Counted from the stretch's first letter, positions 9,933 to 18,670 are shown. The stretch: 64,000 nucleotides of DNA from Rossellomorea marisflavi (GCF_001274775.1 NZ_LGUE01000008.1:487535-551534); one strand, 5' to 3'. The notes: a model not told the origin generated them from the letters alone. Numbers and translations are program-made.

Positions 9933-10763
9933 TTACTGCTCTGCAGGCTGATTCTTGATGGCCTGATCCATGATTTCCGTACGTTCGTCTTCTGAAATAT
10001 CCTTCAATGCTTTATTGATTTCTTCCGTGAGGTCGCTTCCTTTTTCCACTCCTACTGCTATGGCCGTATCATCTTCTGACGTTTTGAACCCTTCATTGAA
10101 TTCAACCATGGCGAAATCGTCATTGGCTGTTGAAGCACTCACTGCTTCCGGACGTTCCGATACATATCCATCGATGATGCCTGATTGAAGGGCAACCCTC
10201 ATGGCAGGGAAGTTATCCATGGCCGTTTCTTTGGAAACCCCTTTGATCTGATCGATCACAGAGTAGTGGAACGTGTTCAATTGGGCAGTCACCTTGGCCC
10301 CTTTGAAATCCTGGATCGACTTGGCTCCTTCATATTTACCGCCTTTTTTCACGACCATGACAAGATCGGATTTGTAGTAGTTATCAGAGAAGTCGATGGC
10401 TTTTTTACGCTCAGCTGTCGGGGACATCCCTGCGACAATGGCGTCGATCTTACCTGAGTTCAGGGCAGGAACGAGTCCGTCCCACTCTGTTTTCACAACA
10501 ACGAGTTCTTTGCCCATCTTATCTGCAAGCTTTTTCGCCATTTCCACGTCATACCCGCCGGCATATTCCTTGCTTCCTTTGATTTTAACCGCTCCATTTG
10601 CGTCTGATTTTTGTGACCAGTTGAATGGTGCATATCCTGCTTCAAGACCTACAGTGAACGTGTCTTTGTCTTCCGAACCTGAAGCGCCGCTTTTCCCGCA
10701 GCCTGCCAACATAACCAGTGCCGAAACCAACAATAATGCGAAGATCGTTACTCTTTTTTTCAT
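9933..10763 (-). CDS. Amino-acid (probably lysine) ABC transporter binding lipoprotein
   Basis: Solute-binding protein family 3, 276 residues, anchored as a lipoprotein: the signal peptide ends at LAGC with Cys22. The mature domain has typical SBP3 features: FTVGLEAGYAPFNW near the N terminus, GYDVEMAKKLADKMGKEL, and IVAGMSPTAERKKAIDFSD. It captures the amino acid outside the membrane and delivers it to the permease. First gene of the operon, directly downstream of a lysine riboswitch, so lysine is the favoured ligand; cystine or arginine cannot be excluded from sequence. Confidence 0.9.
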   Translation of the reverse strand: MKKRVTIFALLLVSALVMLAGCGKSGASGSEDKDTFTVGLEAGYAPFNWSQKSDANGAVKIKGSKEYAGGYDVEMAKKLADKMGKELVVVKTEWDGLVPALNSGKIDAIVAGMSPTAERKKAIDFSDNYYKSDLVMVVKKGGKYEGAKSIQDFKGAKVTAQLNTFHYSVIDQIKGVSKETAMDNFPAMRVALQSGIIDGYVSERPEAVSASTANDDFAMVEFNEGFKTSEDDTAIAVGVEKGSDLTEEINKALKDISEDERTEIMDQAIKNQPAEQ

Positions 10764-10805
10764 TCTTTTCGTCCCCCTATTTTTTGTAAATGCTTTTGGA
10801 CAAAC

Positions 10806-11051
10806 AAAAAACGGCCTGAGATCAACTCAGGCCGTAGTATACGAAGTCACCCATAAGTCCTCTCTATTCCCCAATGAGATAGCACAACTCAATAAACCGG
10901 GACGTTTATTGAGACAGTCCTGCAGCTCTTAACTGCAGACCCAGCAGGTCATACCGAGAAATATGATCCAACTTCGGCGACATTTCCTTCTCCCTGACAT
11001 CGACGCTTCTCAAGCTCCGTCAAGGACTGTTAAATCTCGCACCTCTACCTC
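10806..11051 (-). ncRNA. Lysine riboswitch (L box) with terminator
   Basis: On the minus strand the leader contains L-box landmarks in order: the P1 strand GAGGTAG (11051-11045), AGGTGCGAG, GTCGCCGAAG, TCGGTATGACCTGCTGG, a GCTGCAG hairpin, the P5-type pair CAATAAACG...GGTTTATTG, and the closing P1 strand CTATCTC (10882-10876). A strong terminator with arms ACGGCCTGAG and CTCAGGCCGT plus a T run follows (10835-10806). Lysine binding would favour termination before the transporter genes. An extra hairpin (CCTCGCTATT/AATAGTGAGG) precedes P1 and shares bases with it. Confidence 0.92.
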
Positions 11052-11088
11052 ACTATTAATAGCGAGGTCTTATTAAATTTTCTCTAAC

Positions 11089-11117
11089 AGTCTACAACTA
11101 AACCAGGAAACTGTCAA
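11089..11117 (-). promoter_or_regulatory. Promoter of the lysine transporter operon
   Basis: TTGACA (11117-11112), 17 bp, TAGACT (11094-11089) on the minus strand, placed to start transcription just before the riboswitch. Confidence 0.75.
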
Positions 11118-11198
11118 TCCATTGAACTAGTCATTTATCCTGATTTCTGAAAGATTATGATCCCTGACAACCGACAAACACATAGAAAGTCCTAGGTC

Positions 11199-11207
11199 TG
11201 ATATAAT
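11199..11207 (+). promoter_or_regulatory. Extended -10 promoter
   Basis: TG-A-TATAAT lies about 40 bp before the diguanylate cyclase start. No good -35 box is seen at 17 bp, consistent with an extended -10 promoter. Confidence 0.5.
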
Positions 11208-11245
11208 GAATTATCTGAACGTTTACGAGTTAGGAGAGTGCTGGC

Positions 11246-12376
11246 ATGGAAATCTACGTGAATTCCACCATCATCACAGCCGTCCTGTTTATCGGCTTCT
11301 TGTTTACCTTGATCATGGTTGGATCATACGGATTCACCCACAAAAGGGACTCGACATTGAATCGATTCTTTTTGGCCAAGTGCCTCCAGATCATAGCCGT
11401 TTCCCTTATGGTGTTCCGTGGGGATATTCCGGATGTACTGTCGATTTGGCTGGCAAACATCGCCTTATATGCCGGGACCTCTTTGGAAGTTGCAGCGCTA
11501 GTGAATCTTCAGGGCTATTTACGTCCTAAGATGAGGCTCATCTATATATATGTGACGATCATCGGAATTATGGGCTTTTCCATCTTATTTATCTTTGACA
11601 GCACAGAGACTGTCCGCATCGCCTACTATTCGTTCCTGACGGCCATCCTCCTTTCACCGGTTTGTCTGGTCGGTTTCAGGAGTTCATCCCTTCTGATGAA
11701 GGTTGTGAGCCTGCTTTATGGAGTTGGCCTCACCTTCTCCATCGTCCGGGGATTCAGTTCATTTTTCATCCCAATCCAATCCTTTACCCTTTATAATCCC
11801 GGAGTCCTTCAATTGGTTGTCCTGCTTTCTTTTTATGTATTATCGAATTTGATGAATCTTGCCTTCCTTCTTTTGATGAAGGAAAAGGTCGACCGGGAAC
11901 TCGTCATCTTGGCAAACCAGGATGATCTGACAGGAGTACTGAATAGACGGGCATTCACCAGAAGCGCAGAAGAATTTGTTCGTCACAACGAAAAAGGAAT
12001 GCAACACTCGTTCCTTCTCTTTGATGTCGATCATTTTAAACAGATCAACGATACCTATGGTCACTTGGCAGGGGATCAAGTCCTTCAAGATATGAGCACA
12101 ACGATACAGGGTCAATTAACGGATAAGGACCTGTTTGGGCGATATGGTGGAGATGAATTCGCCATCTTGCTTGTTGATAAAGGGATAGAGGCTTCAAATC
12201 GCTTCACTGAACAATTGATTTCTTCTCTCCACTCAACCAAGAGCACCGTCCCATATCAAGTCAGTATAGGCATCACCACCTTCGAGACCTCAACCTTGGA
12301 AGAGCTCTATGCCTGTTGTGATGAAGCCTTGTATGAAGCAAAAAAAGCGGGCCGTAATCAATTCAAGAGATGGTGA
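11246..12376 (+). CDS. Membrane-bound GGDEF diguanylate cyclase
   Basis: A 376-residue predicted diguanylate cyclase making the second messenger c-di-GMP. Six or seven hydrophobic helices fill the first 210 residues and probably sense a signal in or at the membrane. The C-terminal GGDEF domain has DDLTGVLNRRAF, DVDHFKQINDTYGH and the intact active site RYGGDEFAILL, so catalysis is expected. The RxxD inhibitory I-site five residues before GGDEF is absent (LTDKDLFGRY), so product inhibition at that site is not expected. The ATG at 11246 follows TTAGGAGAG. It is a single gene upstream of the PrpR-like regulator. Confidence 0.9.
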   Translation: MEIYVNSTIITAVLFIGFLFTLIMVGSYGFTHKRDSTLNRFFLAKCLQIIAVSLMVFRGDIPDVLSIWLANIALYAGTSLEVAALVNLQGYLRPKMRLIYIYVTIIGIMGFSILFIFDSTETVRIAYYSFLTAILLSPVCLVGFRSSSLLMKVVSLLYGVGLTFSIVRGFSSFFIPIQSFTLYNPGVLQLVVLLSFYVLSNLMNLAFLLLMKEKVDRELVILANQDDLTGVLNRRAFTRSAEEFVRHNEKGMQHSFLLFDVDHFKQINDTYGHLAGDQVLQDMSTTIQGQLTDKDLFGRYGGDEFAILLVDKGIEASNRFTEQLISSLHSTKSTVPYQVSIGITTFETSTLEELYACCDEALYEAKKAGRNQFKRW

Positions 12377-12393
12377 CCGGCGGATACCACCTC

Positions 12394-12422
12394 GTGACAT
12401 CAGTCCCCAGGTGTGACATAAT
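12394..12422 (+). promoter_or_regulatory. Promoter of the PrpR-like regulator gene
   Basis: GTGACA (12394-12399), 17 bp, CATAAT (12417-12422). The predicted start of transcription lies only a few bases before the ATG at 12434, which supports translation from the later ATG at 12461. Confidence 0.5.
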
Positions 12423-12460
12423 AGTGTTTAAATATGCAACAGATTAGGAGTATGTCGGAC

Positions 12461-14137
12461 ATGAAAGCTCTCTTAATAGCACCTTATAGCGGAATGGCTG
12501 AAGTCAGCAAGCAGCTTGAACTCCCTCCAGACGTGAAGATGGACGTCACTGTCGCCAACCTCGAGGAGGGAGCTGACTTTGCACGTCAAACGATGCTGGA
12601 GGAGTACGATATCATCATCAGCCGCGGGGGTACGGCACTGGCAATCGAACAGGTTGCTTCCCTACCGGTGATCCATATTCAAATATCAGGCTACGATATG
12701 CTACGCGTCTTTACGCTGATTAAAAACATCGGAAAGAAAGTCGCGCTAGTCGGATTTGCGTCTGTTACACAAGGGGCCGCAACTCTTTGCAATATCCTTG
12801 AATACGACATTGAAGTAAAGACCATTGCCAACAGGACTGAAGTGAAGCCACTCCTCGAATCCCTCAAGGAAGCCGGATATGAATCCATCATAGGAGATGT
12901 GGTAACCGTGCAAGCTGCCGAATCCATGGGCCTTCATGGAGTGCTCATCACTTCAGGAAAAGAGGCATTGATCCAAGCAATTGAGGAAGGAAGACGTGCT
13001 TTCCAGCTTTCCAAAAAGGTAAGGCATAATTACGATATCTTCCATCAGCTTTTTCATGAATTTCCTTACCCAACTGCCGTAATCGGAAAAGACCTCCTGA
13101 TTCATGAGCGAAATGCGGCTTACCGTGCATATCTTGATGACAATGCGTTAACCCAATCAACCATTAAACTCCCACTCGAAGATGTGTTGAGTACAGGAAA
13201 GAACCAGTGGTTGAAACTTGAACACGGGAACCAGTTTTTAGTGGTTCAACTTTTCAAACTCACGGATACGAAAGCCGGAATGATGTGCTTTGTCAGAGGA
13301 AACCCATCCGACAGGAAGCCGATATCGATCGATATTGGACCGAATGCCTCTCCACTAATAGGAGAAAGCCACTATTCACAGGATCTTGCTAGACAATTGA
13401 AACGACTGGGCCCAATGCCACTCTCCATCATCGGTGATAAAGGAACTGGCAAATCGACGGTGGCAGAAAACATTCACCACCAACGATTTGGGCACGCTGC
13501 TCCTCTAATCAGCATCGACGCCGCTTTGCTCGATGAACATGCTTTGAGCGAATTGAAACAAATCCTTTTGCCTATCCAGGCAGGGAGCATTGTGGTTCTA
13601 AACCAGGATAAAAGCCAGCACTTGGAAGAATTCACGAGTTTGTTGACATCCTATTCTCATCGTGTGCAGGTCATACTTATCCAGGAAGATGCCGGGCAGG
13701 ATGTAACGATCGAAACGCAAAGTATCCACTTAGCCCCATTATCAAGACGAAAAGAGGATATCCCGGTCTTCGCCCATTATTTCTTAACCGCCTTACATGC
13801 TCAAAACGGAAGTGAAACCGTAGGGATAAAGCCGGAAGCCATGACCTTGTTGAAGGAATATGATTGGCCTGGGAATCTCCATGAACTGAAGCAAGCGGTC
13901 CATGAATTGGCACAGAAAGCAGACGGATATTATATAGAAAAAGCACAAACAGAAATGTTGCTATCATGCAAAAAAGCATCGATTCATTCCACATCAGTCG
14001 ACGGGACACTCAGACAAATCGAAAAAAGGATTATAGAAACGGTTTTAGCTGAGGAAAACGGGAATCAATCCCGCGCTTCGAAGCGTCTGGGTATTAATCG
14101 ATCTACATTGTGGAGAAAACTGAATGAAGAGAATTGA
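12461..14137 (+). CDS. PrpR-N / PAS / degenerate NtrC-type AAA / Fis-HTH regulator
   Basis: A 558-residue regulator. Domain order: PrpR-type N-terminal sensor (about 1-180, with SRGGTALAIEQVASLPV), a PAS-like region (about 200-285), an NtrC-like AAA domain (about 300-490), and a C-terminal Fis-type HTH ending SRASKRLGINRSTLWRKL. Walker A is intact (GDKGTGKST) and WPGNLHEL is conserved, but the sigma-54 contact loop GAFTGA is missing and the Walker B motif is degraded to SIVVLNQ. It therefore probably does not activate sigma-54 polymerase. It lies just before the acid-sugar operon and likely controls it. The ATG at 12461 follows TTAGGAG; an in-frame ATG at 12434 has no ribosome site. Confidence 0.85.
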   Translation: MKALLIAPYSGMAEVSKQLELPPDVKMDVTVANLEEGADFARQTMLEEYDIIISRGGTALAIEQVASLPVIHIQISGYDMLRVFTLIKNIGKKVALVGFASVTQGAATLCNILEYDIEVKTIANRTEVKPLLESLKEAGYESIIGDVVTVQAAESMGLHGVLITSGKEALIQAIEEGRRAFQLSKKVRHNYDIFHQLFHEFPYPTAVIGKDLLIHERNAAYRAYLDDNALTQSTIKLPLEDVLSTGKNQWLKLEHGNQFLVVQLFKLTDTKAGMMCFVRGNPSDRKPISIDIGPNASPLIGESHYSQDLARQLKRLGPMPLSIIGDKGTGKSTVAENIHHQRFGHAAPLISIDAALLDEHALSELKQILLPIQAGSIVVLNQDKSQHLEEFTSLLTSYSHRVQVILIQEDAGQDVTIETQSIHLAPLSRRKEDIPVFAHYFLTALHAQNGSETVGIKPEAMTLLKEYDWPGNLHELKQAVHELAQKADGYYIEKAQTEMLLSCKKASIHSTSVDGTLRQIEKRIIETVLAEENGNQSRASKRLGINRSTLWRKLNEEN

Positions 14138-14163
14138 AGAGCCATCGGGGGCTCTTCTTTTTT
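14136..14163 (+). terminator. Terminator after the regulator gene
   Basis: GAAGAGCC (14136-14143) pairs with GGCTCTTC (14150-14157) and is followed by T residues; the first arm overlaps the stop codon. Confidence 0.8.
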
Positions 14164-14168
14164 GTTTT

Positions 14169-14263
14169 ATTTTGCAACAATAATGATTAACCAAAAATAA
14201 ATATATTATTAGTGTTGCAAAATTAGATACAAAGTTCTATTATGTAAATTGTAAGCGGTTTAT
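14169..14263 (+). promoter_or_regulatory. Acid-sugar operon promoter, paired operator and candidate cre
   Basis: A perfect 11 bp inverted repeat, ATTTTGCAACA (14169-14179) and TGTTGCAAAAT (14213-14223), has centres 44 bp apart, close to four helical turns. The right half overlaps the -35 box of a sigma-A-type promoter, TTGCAA (14215-14220), 17 bp, TATTAT (14238-14243). No -24/-12 sigma-54 element was found. Downstream, 14249-14263 (TTGTAAGCGGTTTAT) matches the CcpA consensus at all but one defined position. The repeat is the best candidate site for the adjacent regulator. Confidence 0.62.
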
Positions 14264-14303
14264 CGAGAGATTATTCACGACATACACATAAGGGGATGTT
14301 AAA

Positions 14304-15302
14304 ATGAAGATCAAATCAACATTAAACCGAATCCCAGGCGGGATGATGGTTGTTCCTCTGTTGCTTTCTGCAACAATCAACACCATCGCTCCAGATCTAC
14401 TGAGGATCGGGAACTTCACACAGGCATTGTTCGTAGACGGTGCCGGTACGCTTATCGCTTTATTTCTATTATGTACCGGCGCACAAATCAACGTCAGGAA
14501 TGTAGGGGTCAGTCTTGGAAAAGGAGCAGTGCTGTTATCCGTAAAATGGCTAGTAGGGGCGGCAGTTGGATTGCTAGCCTATATGTTTGCTGGTGAGAAT
14601 GGACTTTGGCTGGGGTTGGCACCTATTGCCGTCATTGCCTCCATGACGAATAGTAACGGTGGACTTTATATGGCGCTTGTTGGGCAATACGGAGATAAAA
14701 CGGACAGGGCGGCATACTCATTGCTTGCGTTGAATGACGGACCCTTCCTTACAATGGTAGCGCTCTCTATCTTCGGAGCCATGGGCTTTGTGGACGGATT
14801 ATTCTCTGTCACTGCATTCATTTCGGTCCTGCTTCCCATCATCATCGGAATGATCTTGGGTAATCTCGATGGAGAAATGAGAGATTTCCTTAATACCGGT
14901 AGCTCTATGCTGATTCCGTTCTTCGCCTTTGCATTAGGGATGGGAATCAACTTCAAGGCTATTGTCGAAGGCGGATTATCAGGGGTTGCACTCGGGCTCA
15001 TGACGGTATTCATAACAGGGACTGCAGGGTACTTGGTGTTCAAAGCACTGAAATGGAATCCGATTGCAGGAGCTGCTGAAGGGTCTACTGCGGGTAACGC
15101 CGTTGCAACGCCGGCGGCAATAGCAGCCGCCAGTGCAGGATTTGCAGCCAATGTGGAAATCGCGACCGTGCAAGTTGCAGCTTCCGTCGTGACGACAGCT
15201 GTCCTCCTCCCACTTTATATAGCGTTCCTAGTGAAACGCCTGGAGAAAAAAGGGGTCCGGTTACCGGAGGACTACTCAACAGATGAAAAAGCAGCATCGT
15301 AG
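14304..15302 (+). CDS. KdgT-family acid-sugar permease
   Basis: A 332-residue membrane protein with about ten helices, related to the 2-keto-3-deoxygluconate permease KdgT. The start MKIKSTLNRIPGGMMVVPLL and the later GSTAGNAVATPAAIAAA are typical of that family. It is the first gene of an operon with a four-carbon acid-sugar kinase and PdxA2, so its cargo is more likely D-threonate, D-erythronate or a related aldonic acid than ketodeoxygluconate. The substrate is inferred from neighbours only. The ATG follows AGGGGATG. Confidence 0.85.
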   Translation: MKIKSTLNRIPGGMMVVPLLLSATINTIAPDLLRIGNFTQALFVDGAGTLIALFLLCTGAQINVRNVGVSLGKGAVLLSVKWLVGAAVGLLAYMFAGENGLWLGLAPIAVIASMTNSNGGLYMALVGQYGDKTDRAAYSLLALNDGPFLTMVALSIFGAMGFVDGLFSVTAFISVLLPIIIGMILGNLDGEMRDFLNTGSSMLIPFFAFALGMGINFKAIVEGGLSGVALGLMTVFITGTAGYLVFKALKWNPIAGAAEGSTAGNAVATPAAIAAASAGFAANVEIATVQVAASVVTTAVLLPLYIAFLVKRLEKKGVRLPEDYSTDEKAAS

Positions 15303-15331
15303 AAAATGAGATTCAAATGAGGGATTACACT

Positions 15332-16630
15332 ATGGAAAAATGGATCGCAATCGTAGCGGATGATCTGACGGGGGCAAACGACAGCGGAGTTCAGTTGACG
15401 GAAAAAGGGGTACCTACCTCCGTCCTGTTTGACCTTCCGGATCATTCTCAAACGCTTGACCAAGGTATTGTCATTGACACGAACGGACGCGCACTTCTTA
15501 GAGAAGAAGCCTATAAAAAAACAAAAGAGGCAGCGCAATTTATTAAAGAAGCAGGTTATGGGACGATCTATAAAAAAATGGATTCTACTTTACGCGGACA
15601 TATCGGCACCGAATTAAAGGCCATGAAAGACGTCTTTCAACCAGAATTCGTATTCATATCCCCGGCTTTCCCGGCCCTTCACCGTACAACAAAGGATGGG
15701 ATCCATTACATCAAAGATCAGCGAGTATCCGACACTGAAATCTCACGGGACCCTAAGCATCCCGTGAAAGAATCTTCGATTCCTACATTGATTGAAAACG
15801 AGATTGGAGAAAAAGTCGGCCTACTGAAGAAATCAGCGCTAATAAATAGAGAAACGTTTGAACAAATCGTCAGGTCCTTTCAATCTCAGGGGATATGCTA
15901 CTTGGTTTGTGATGCGGAAACGGAAGAAGACCTCAAACTGTTCTCCAAATGGATGCTGCAGCTATCATCAAAGGTGATCTGGGCAGGTTCAGCAGGACTG
16001 GCAGAGGTATTGCCAGACGTACTTCAGTTACATTCTATACCGGCAGAACGGACGATCACTCCTTCTGAACAAGTGGTCATCGTATGCGGAAGCCTATCGC
16101 TCACCACGCAAAAACAGGTGCGGACAGCTGCTGCCAAAGATGATGTGATCGGGGTAGAAGTAGATACACTGAAAATCTTCTCACCTCTTTGGGTGGAGGC
16201 TCAACAAAGCTATCTCAATCAGTGCAAGTCGGCCATTGAAGAGGGTAAGCACGTTGCAATCTTTGTGCCTTCAAACGGTGAAATCAGGGAGAAGGTTAAG
16301 CAGGCTGGAGAGTCCCTCGGATTTTCGTCCTATCAAATAGGAGAAGAAATCTCCACCGCACTGGCCGAAATCGTCCGGGCCCTTGCAAACGCCTATCACC
16401 ACCTAAACAGCTTTGTGTTAACTGGAGGGGATACGGCGAAAGAAACGGCTAAACAATTGGGCGGCAATGGAATAAGGCTGATCAAGCAGCTTGAACCCGG
16501 AATCCCGGTGGGTCAGTTAATCGGGGCGTCCAGGCCCTTGACTGTCGTAACAAAAGCAGGGGCATTCGGAGATGATGATTCAATCTACCGAGCTGCCTGT
16601 GAATTGAAGGGAGATATCGTATATGAGTAA
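15332..16630 (+). CDS. dtnK: Four-carbon acid sugar kinase (DUF1537 family)
   Basis: ATP-dependent kinase of the former DUF1537 family (now OtnK/DtnK), 432 residues. It phosphorylates O4 of four-carbon aldonates. VADDLTGANDSG near the N terminus is the family signature; KMDSTLRGHIG and FVLTGGDTAKE are further conserved boxes of the two lobes. The ATG at 15332 is preferred because GAGGG lies at proper distance; an ATG five codons earlier contains that ribosome site. It overlaps the pdxA2 start by 8 bp. Pairing with PdxA2 rather than an aldolase points to D-threonate or D-erythronate as substrate. Confidence 0.87.
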   Translation: MEKWIAIVADDLTGANDSGVQLTEKGVPTSVLFDLPDHSQTLDQGIVIDTNGRALLREEAYKKTKEAAQFIKEAGYGTIYKKMDSTLRGHIGTELKAMKDVFQPEFVFISPAFPALHRTTKDGIHYIKDQRVSDTEISRDPKHPVKESSIPTLIENEIGEKVGLLKKSALINRETFEQIVRSFQSQGICYLVCDAETEEDLKLFSKWMLQLSSKVIWAGSAGLAEVLPDVLQLHSIPAERTITPSEQVVIVCGSLSLTTQKQVRTAAAKDDVIGVEVDTLKIFSPLWVEAQQSYLNQCKSAIEEGKHVAIFVPSNGEIREKVKQAGESLGFSSYQIGEEISTALAEIVRALANAYHHLNSFVLTGGDTAKETAKQLGGNGIRLIKQLEPGIPVGQLIGASRPLTVVTKAGAFGDDDSIYRAACELKGDIVYE

Positions 16631-17618
16631 GAAACCAATCGTCGGCATCACAATGGGGGATGGGGCTGGTGTGGGCCCGGAAATCATCATTAAGAGCCTC
16701 CAACACCAACATCTATATGAACAGGCCCATCCCATCGTCATCGGGGATGCTTCAAGACTGGTTAAAGCGAATGACATCCTCGGTAATAAAGTCAAGATCG
16801 TACGCTTGAAAGATACAGACGCGTTCGATGCAACGGAATACGGAACCGTTCATTGCCTGGATCTGCACCTGTTGCCTGAGGACCTTCCATTCGGAAAAGT
16901 GTCGGCTGAAGCCGGAAACGCAGCTTTTCATTATCTTAAGAAAGCAATCGAATTGGCCAATCAGCAGAAAATCAGTGCGATCTGCACGGCACCATTGAAT
17001 AAAGAAGCTCTCCATAAAGGAGGGCATCAGTATCCTGGCCATACAGAGATTCTGGCAGAGTTGACAGGTACAGCCGATTTTTCCATGATGCTATCGTCAC
17101 CTAAATTGAAAGTGATCCATGTGACCACTCATGTCGGCTTGTTGGATGCAATCAATATGATCGAACCGGAACGGGTACTGAGGGTTATCAAACTGGCGCA
17201 CGACACCCTTTCCAAATCAGGAGTGGCAGCTCCGAAGATCGGTGTGTGCGGAATCAACCCTCATGCTGGCGAAAATGGACTATTTGGTTATGGAGAAGAA
17301 GAAGAGAAAATCATTCCCGCAATCGAACGTGCCCAAGGAGACGGGATTAACGTAGAAGGCCCTCTCCCAGCGGACACACTTTTCTTCCGTGCCCAAAGGG
17401 GCGACTTCGATATCGTCGTCGCCATGTATCATGACCAGGGCCACGGACCGATCAAAGTTCTCGGATTAGAATCAGGTGTCAACATCACCGTCGGACTCCC
17501 GATCATCCGGACAAGCGTTGATCACGGAACGGCGTTTGATATTGCCGGCAAAGGTATCGCAGACGAAGGCAGCATGTTGGAAGCCCTACGTCAGGCAATT
17601 GAACTTGCACCTAAGTAA
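16623..17618 (+). CDS. pdxA2: PdxA2-type 4-phosphoerythronate/threonate dehydrogenase
   Basis: NAD-dependent dehydrogenase related to the pyridoxine enzyme PdxA, 331 residues. Known PdxA2 enzymes oxidise and decarboxylate 4-phospho-D-threonate or -erythronate to dihydroxyacetone phosphate. The three metal-binding histidine regions are visible as VTTHVGLLDA, INPHAGENG and MYHDQGHGPIK; the N terminus reads GITMGDGAGVGPEI. Translational overlap with the kinase gene argues for coupled synthesis and the catabolic role rather than vitamin B6 synthesis. A terminator follows. Confidence 0.88.
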   Translation: MSKKPIVGITMGDGAGVGPEIIIKSLQHQHLYEQAHPIVIGDASRLVKANDILGNKVKIVRLKDTDAFDATEYGTVHCLDLHLLPEDLPFGKVSAEAGNAAFHYLKKAIELANQQKISAICTAPLNKEALHKGGHQYPGHTEILAELTGTADFSMMLSSPKLKVIHVTTHVGLLDAINMIEPERVLRVIKLAHDTLSKSGVAAPKIGVCGINPHAGENGLFGYGEEEEKIIPAIERAQGDGINVEGPLPADTLFFRAQRGDFDIVVAMYHDQGHGPIKVLGLESGVNITVGLPIIRTSVDHGTAFDIAGKGIADEGSMLEALRQAIELAPK

Positions 17619-17629
17619 ATACCATTGTT

Positions 17630-17657
17630 GGACCTCGACATTCTCGAGGTCCATTTT
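17630..17657 (+). terminator. Terminator of the acid-sugar operon
   Basis: GGACCTCGA (17630-17638) pairs with TCGAGGTCC (17644-17652), followed by ATTTTAATT, a moderate T tract. Confidence 0.75.
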
Positions 17658-17737
17658 AATTACAGAGCAGACAGTTTATTCGCTTCATCACCTGAAGTTC
17701 GATACAATAAAAAAATCTGAACCAAAGGAGTGGTACC

Positions 17738-18454
17738 ATGCAATCAATTAAAGGAAAAGTAGCGTTGATCACAGGAGCTGGTCGCGGCATCGGACGCGCG
17801 ACGGCGGAAGCCTTCGCCAAAGAAGGTGTCCATGTAGGGCTTGTGGGACGTACTATTGAGAACCTTGAGAAAGCAGCAGACGAATTGAAGCAGTATGATG
17901 TCAATGTGGCCTTTGCGGCTGCTGACGTAGCAGATCTCGATGGCATCACAAAAGCAGTTGAAACGATCCGAGCTGAACTCGGTCCCATTGATATCCTCGT
18001 AAACAATGCAGGAATCTCGAAATTCGGCGGCTTCTTGGAGCTCACACCGGATGAATGGACGAACATCATCGATGTCAACGTCAAAGGCGTCTACTATACG
18101 ACACGCGCCGTGCTTCCGGAGATGATTGAGCGCAACACCGGCGATATCATCAATATCTCCTCTACAGCAGGTCAAAAAGGGGCACCGGTCACAAGCGCAT
18201 ACTCTGCTTCCAAAGCGGCCGTCATCGGGTTGAGCGAATCCCTCATGATGGAAGTACGCAAAAAGAATATCCGCGTGACGACTCTGACACCTAGCACCGT
18301 GGCGACCGATATGGCAGTGGATCTGAAGCTGACTGACGGAAACCCGGATAAGGTCATGCAAGCAGAAGATATGGCCGACCTCATGGTGGCACAGCTCAAA
18401 CTCCACCCTCGCGTGGTATTGAAGCATGCCGGCCTATGGTCGAATAACCCATAA
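17738..18454 (+). CDS. yoxD: SDR-family oxidoreductase (YoxD-like, FabG-related)
   Basis: Short-chain dehydrogenase/reductase of 238 residues, annotated in relatives as 3-oxoacyl-ACP reductase-like. The NADP-binding motif is TGAGRGIG near residue 13, the structural NNAG motif is present, and the catalytic triad shows as Ser in ISSTAG with YSASK. It closely resembles Bacillus subtilis YoxD along its length, including the end [10 protein letters not shown]. It is not in a fatty-acid operon, so its substrate is uncertain. The ATG follows AAAGGAGTGGTACC. It is monocistronic with its own terminator. Confidence 0.88.
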   Translation: MQSIKGKVALITGAGRGIGRATAEAFAKEGVHVGLVGRTIENLEKAADELKQYDVNVAFAAADVADLDGITKAVETIRAELGPIDILVNNAGISKFGGFLELTPDEWTNIIDVNVKGVYYTTRAVLPEMIERNTGDIINISSTAGQKGAPVTSAYSASKAAVIGLSESLMMEVRKKNIRVTTLTPSTVATDMAVDLKLTDGNPDKVMQAEDMADLMVAQLKLHPRVVLKHAGLWSNNP

Positions 18455-18476
18455 TCGCACTCTCATAGACAAGCAG

Positions 18477-18507
18477 GACCCGCCAAGCAAAATGGCGGGT
18501 CTTTTTC
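18477..18507 (+). terminator. Terminator after yoxD
   Basis: GACCCGCCA (18477-18485) pairs with TGGCGGGTC (18493-18501), followed by TTTTTC. Confidence 0.9.
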
Positions 18508-18595
18508 TATATAACCCCTCAACAACCTTCGAGCATCCAACGCCTCCAATAAGAGGATGACCCGTCACAGAAATGTCCACATTCCTTTACAATTG

Positions 18596-18623
18596 CACAA
18601 AAATCCTTAAAACCCCCTCAACA
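18596..18623 (+). promoter_or_regulatory. Candidate PhoP box before phoX
   Basis: TTAAAA (18607-18612) and TCAACA (18618-18623) are separated by exactly 5 bp, the spacing of PhoP direct repeats (TTAACA type). A weaker CACAAA repeat stands in register at 18596. Only two repeats are good, so this is a candidate. Confidence 0.4.
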
Positions 18624-18670
18624 TTCCGGTGGTTAAATGAAGCTAAGCTTACATTGGGAGGGAATCAACC

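Noticed and set aside
10806..11051. T-box leader
   Set aside because: No T-box sequence or specifier loop; the ordered lysine aptamer blocks explain the leader.
14160..14300. Sigma-54 promoter before the acid-sugar operon
   Set aside because: Looked for TGGCAC-N5-TTGC because of the NtrC-like regulator; not present, while a sigma-A-type promoter is.
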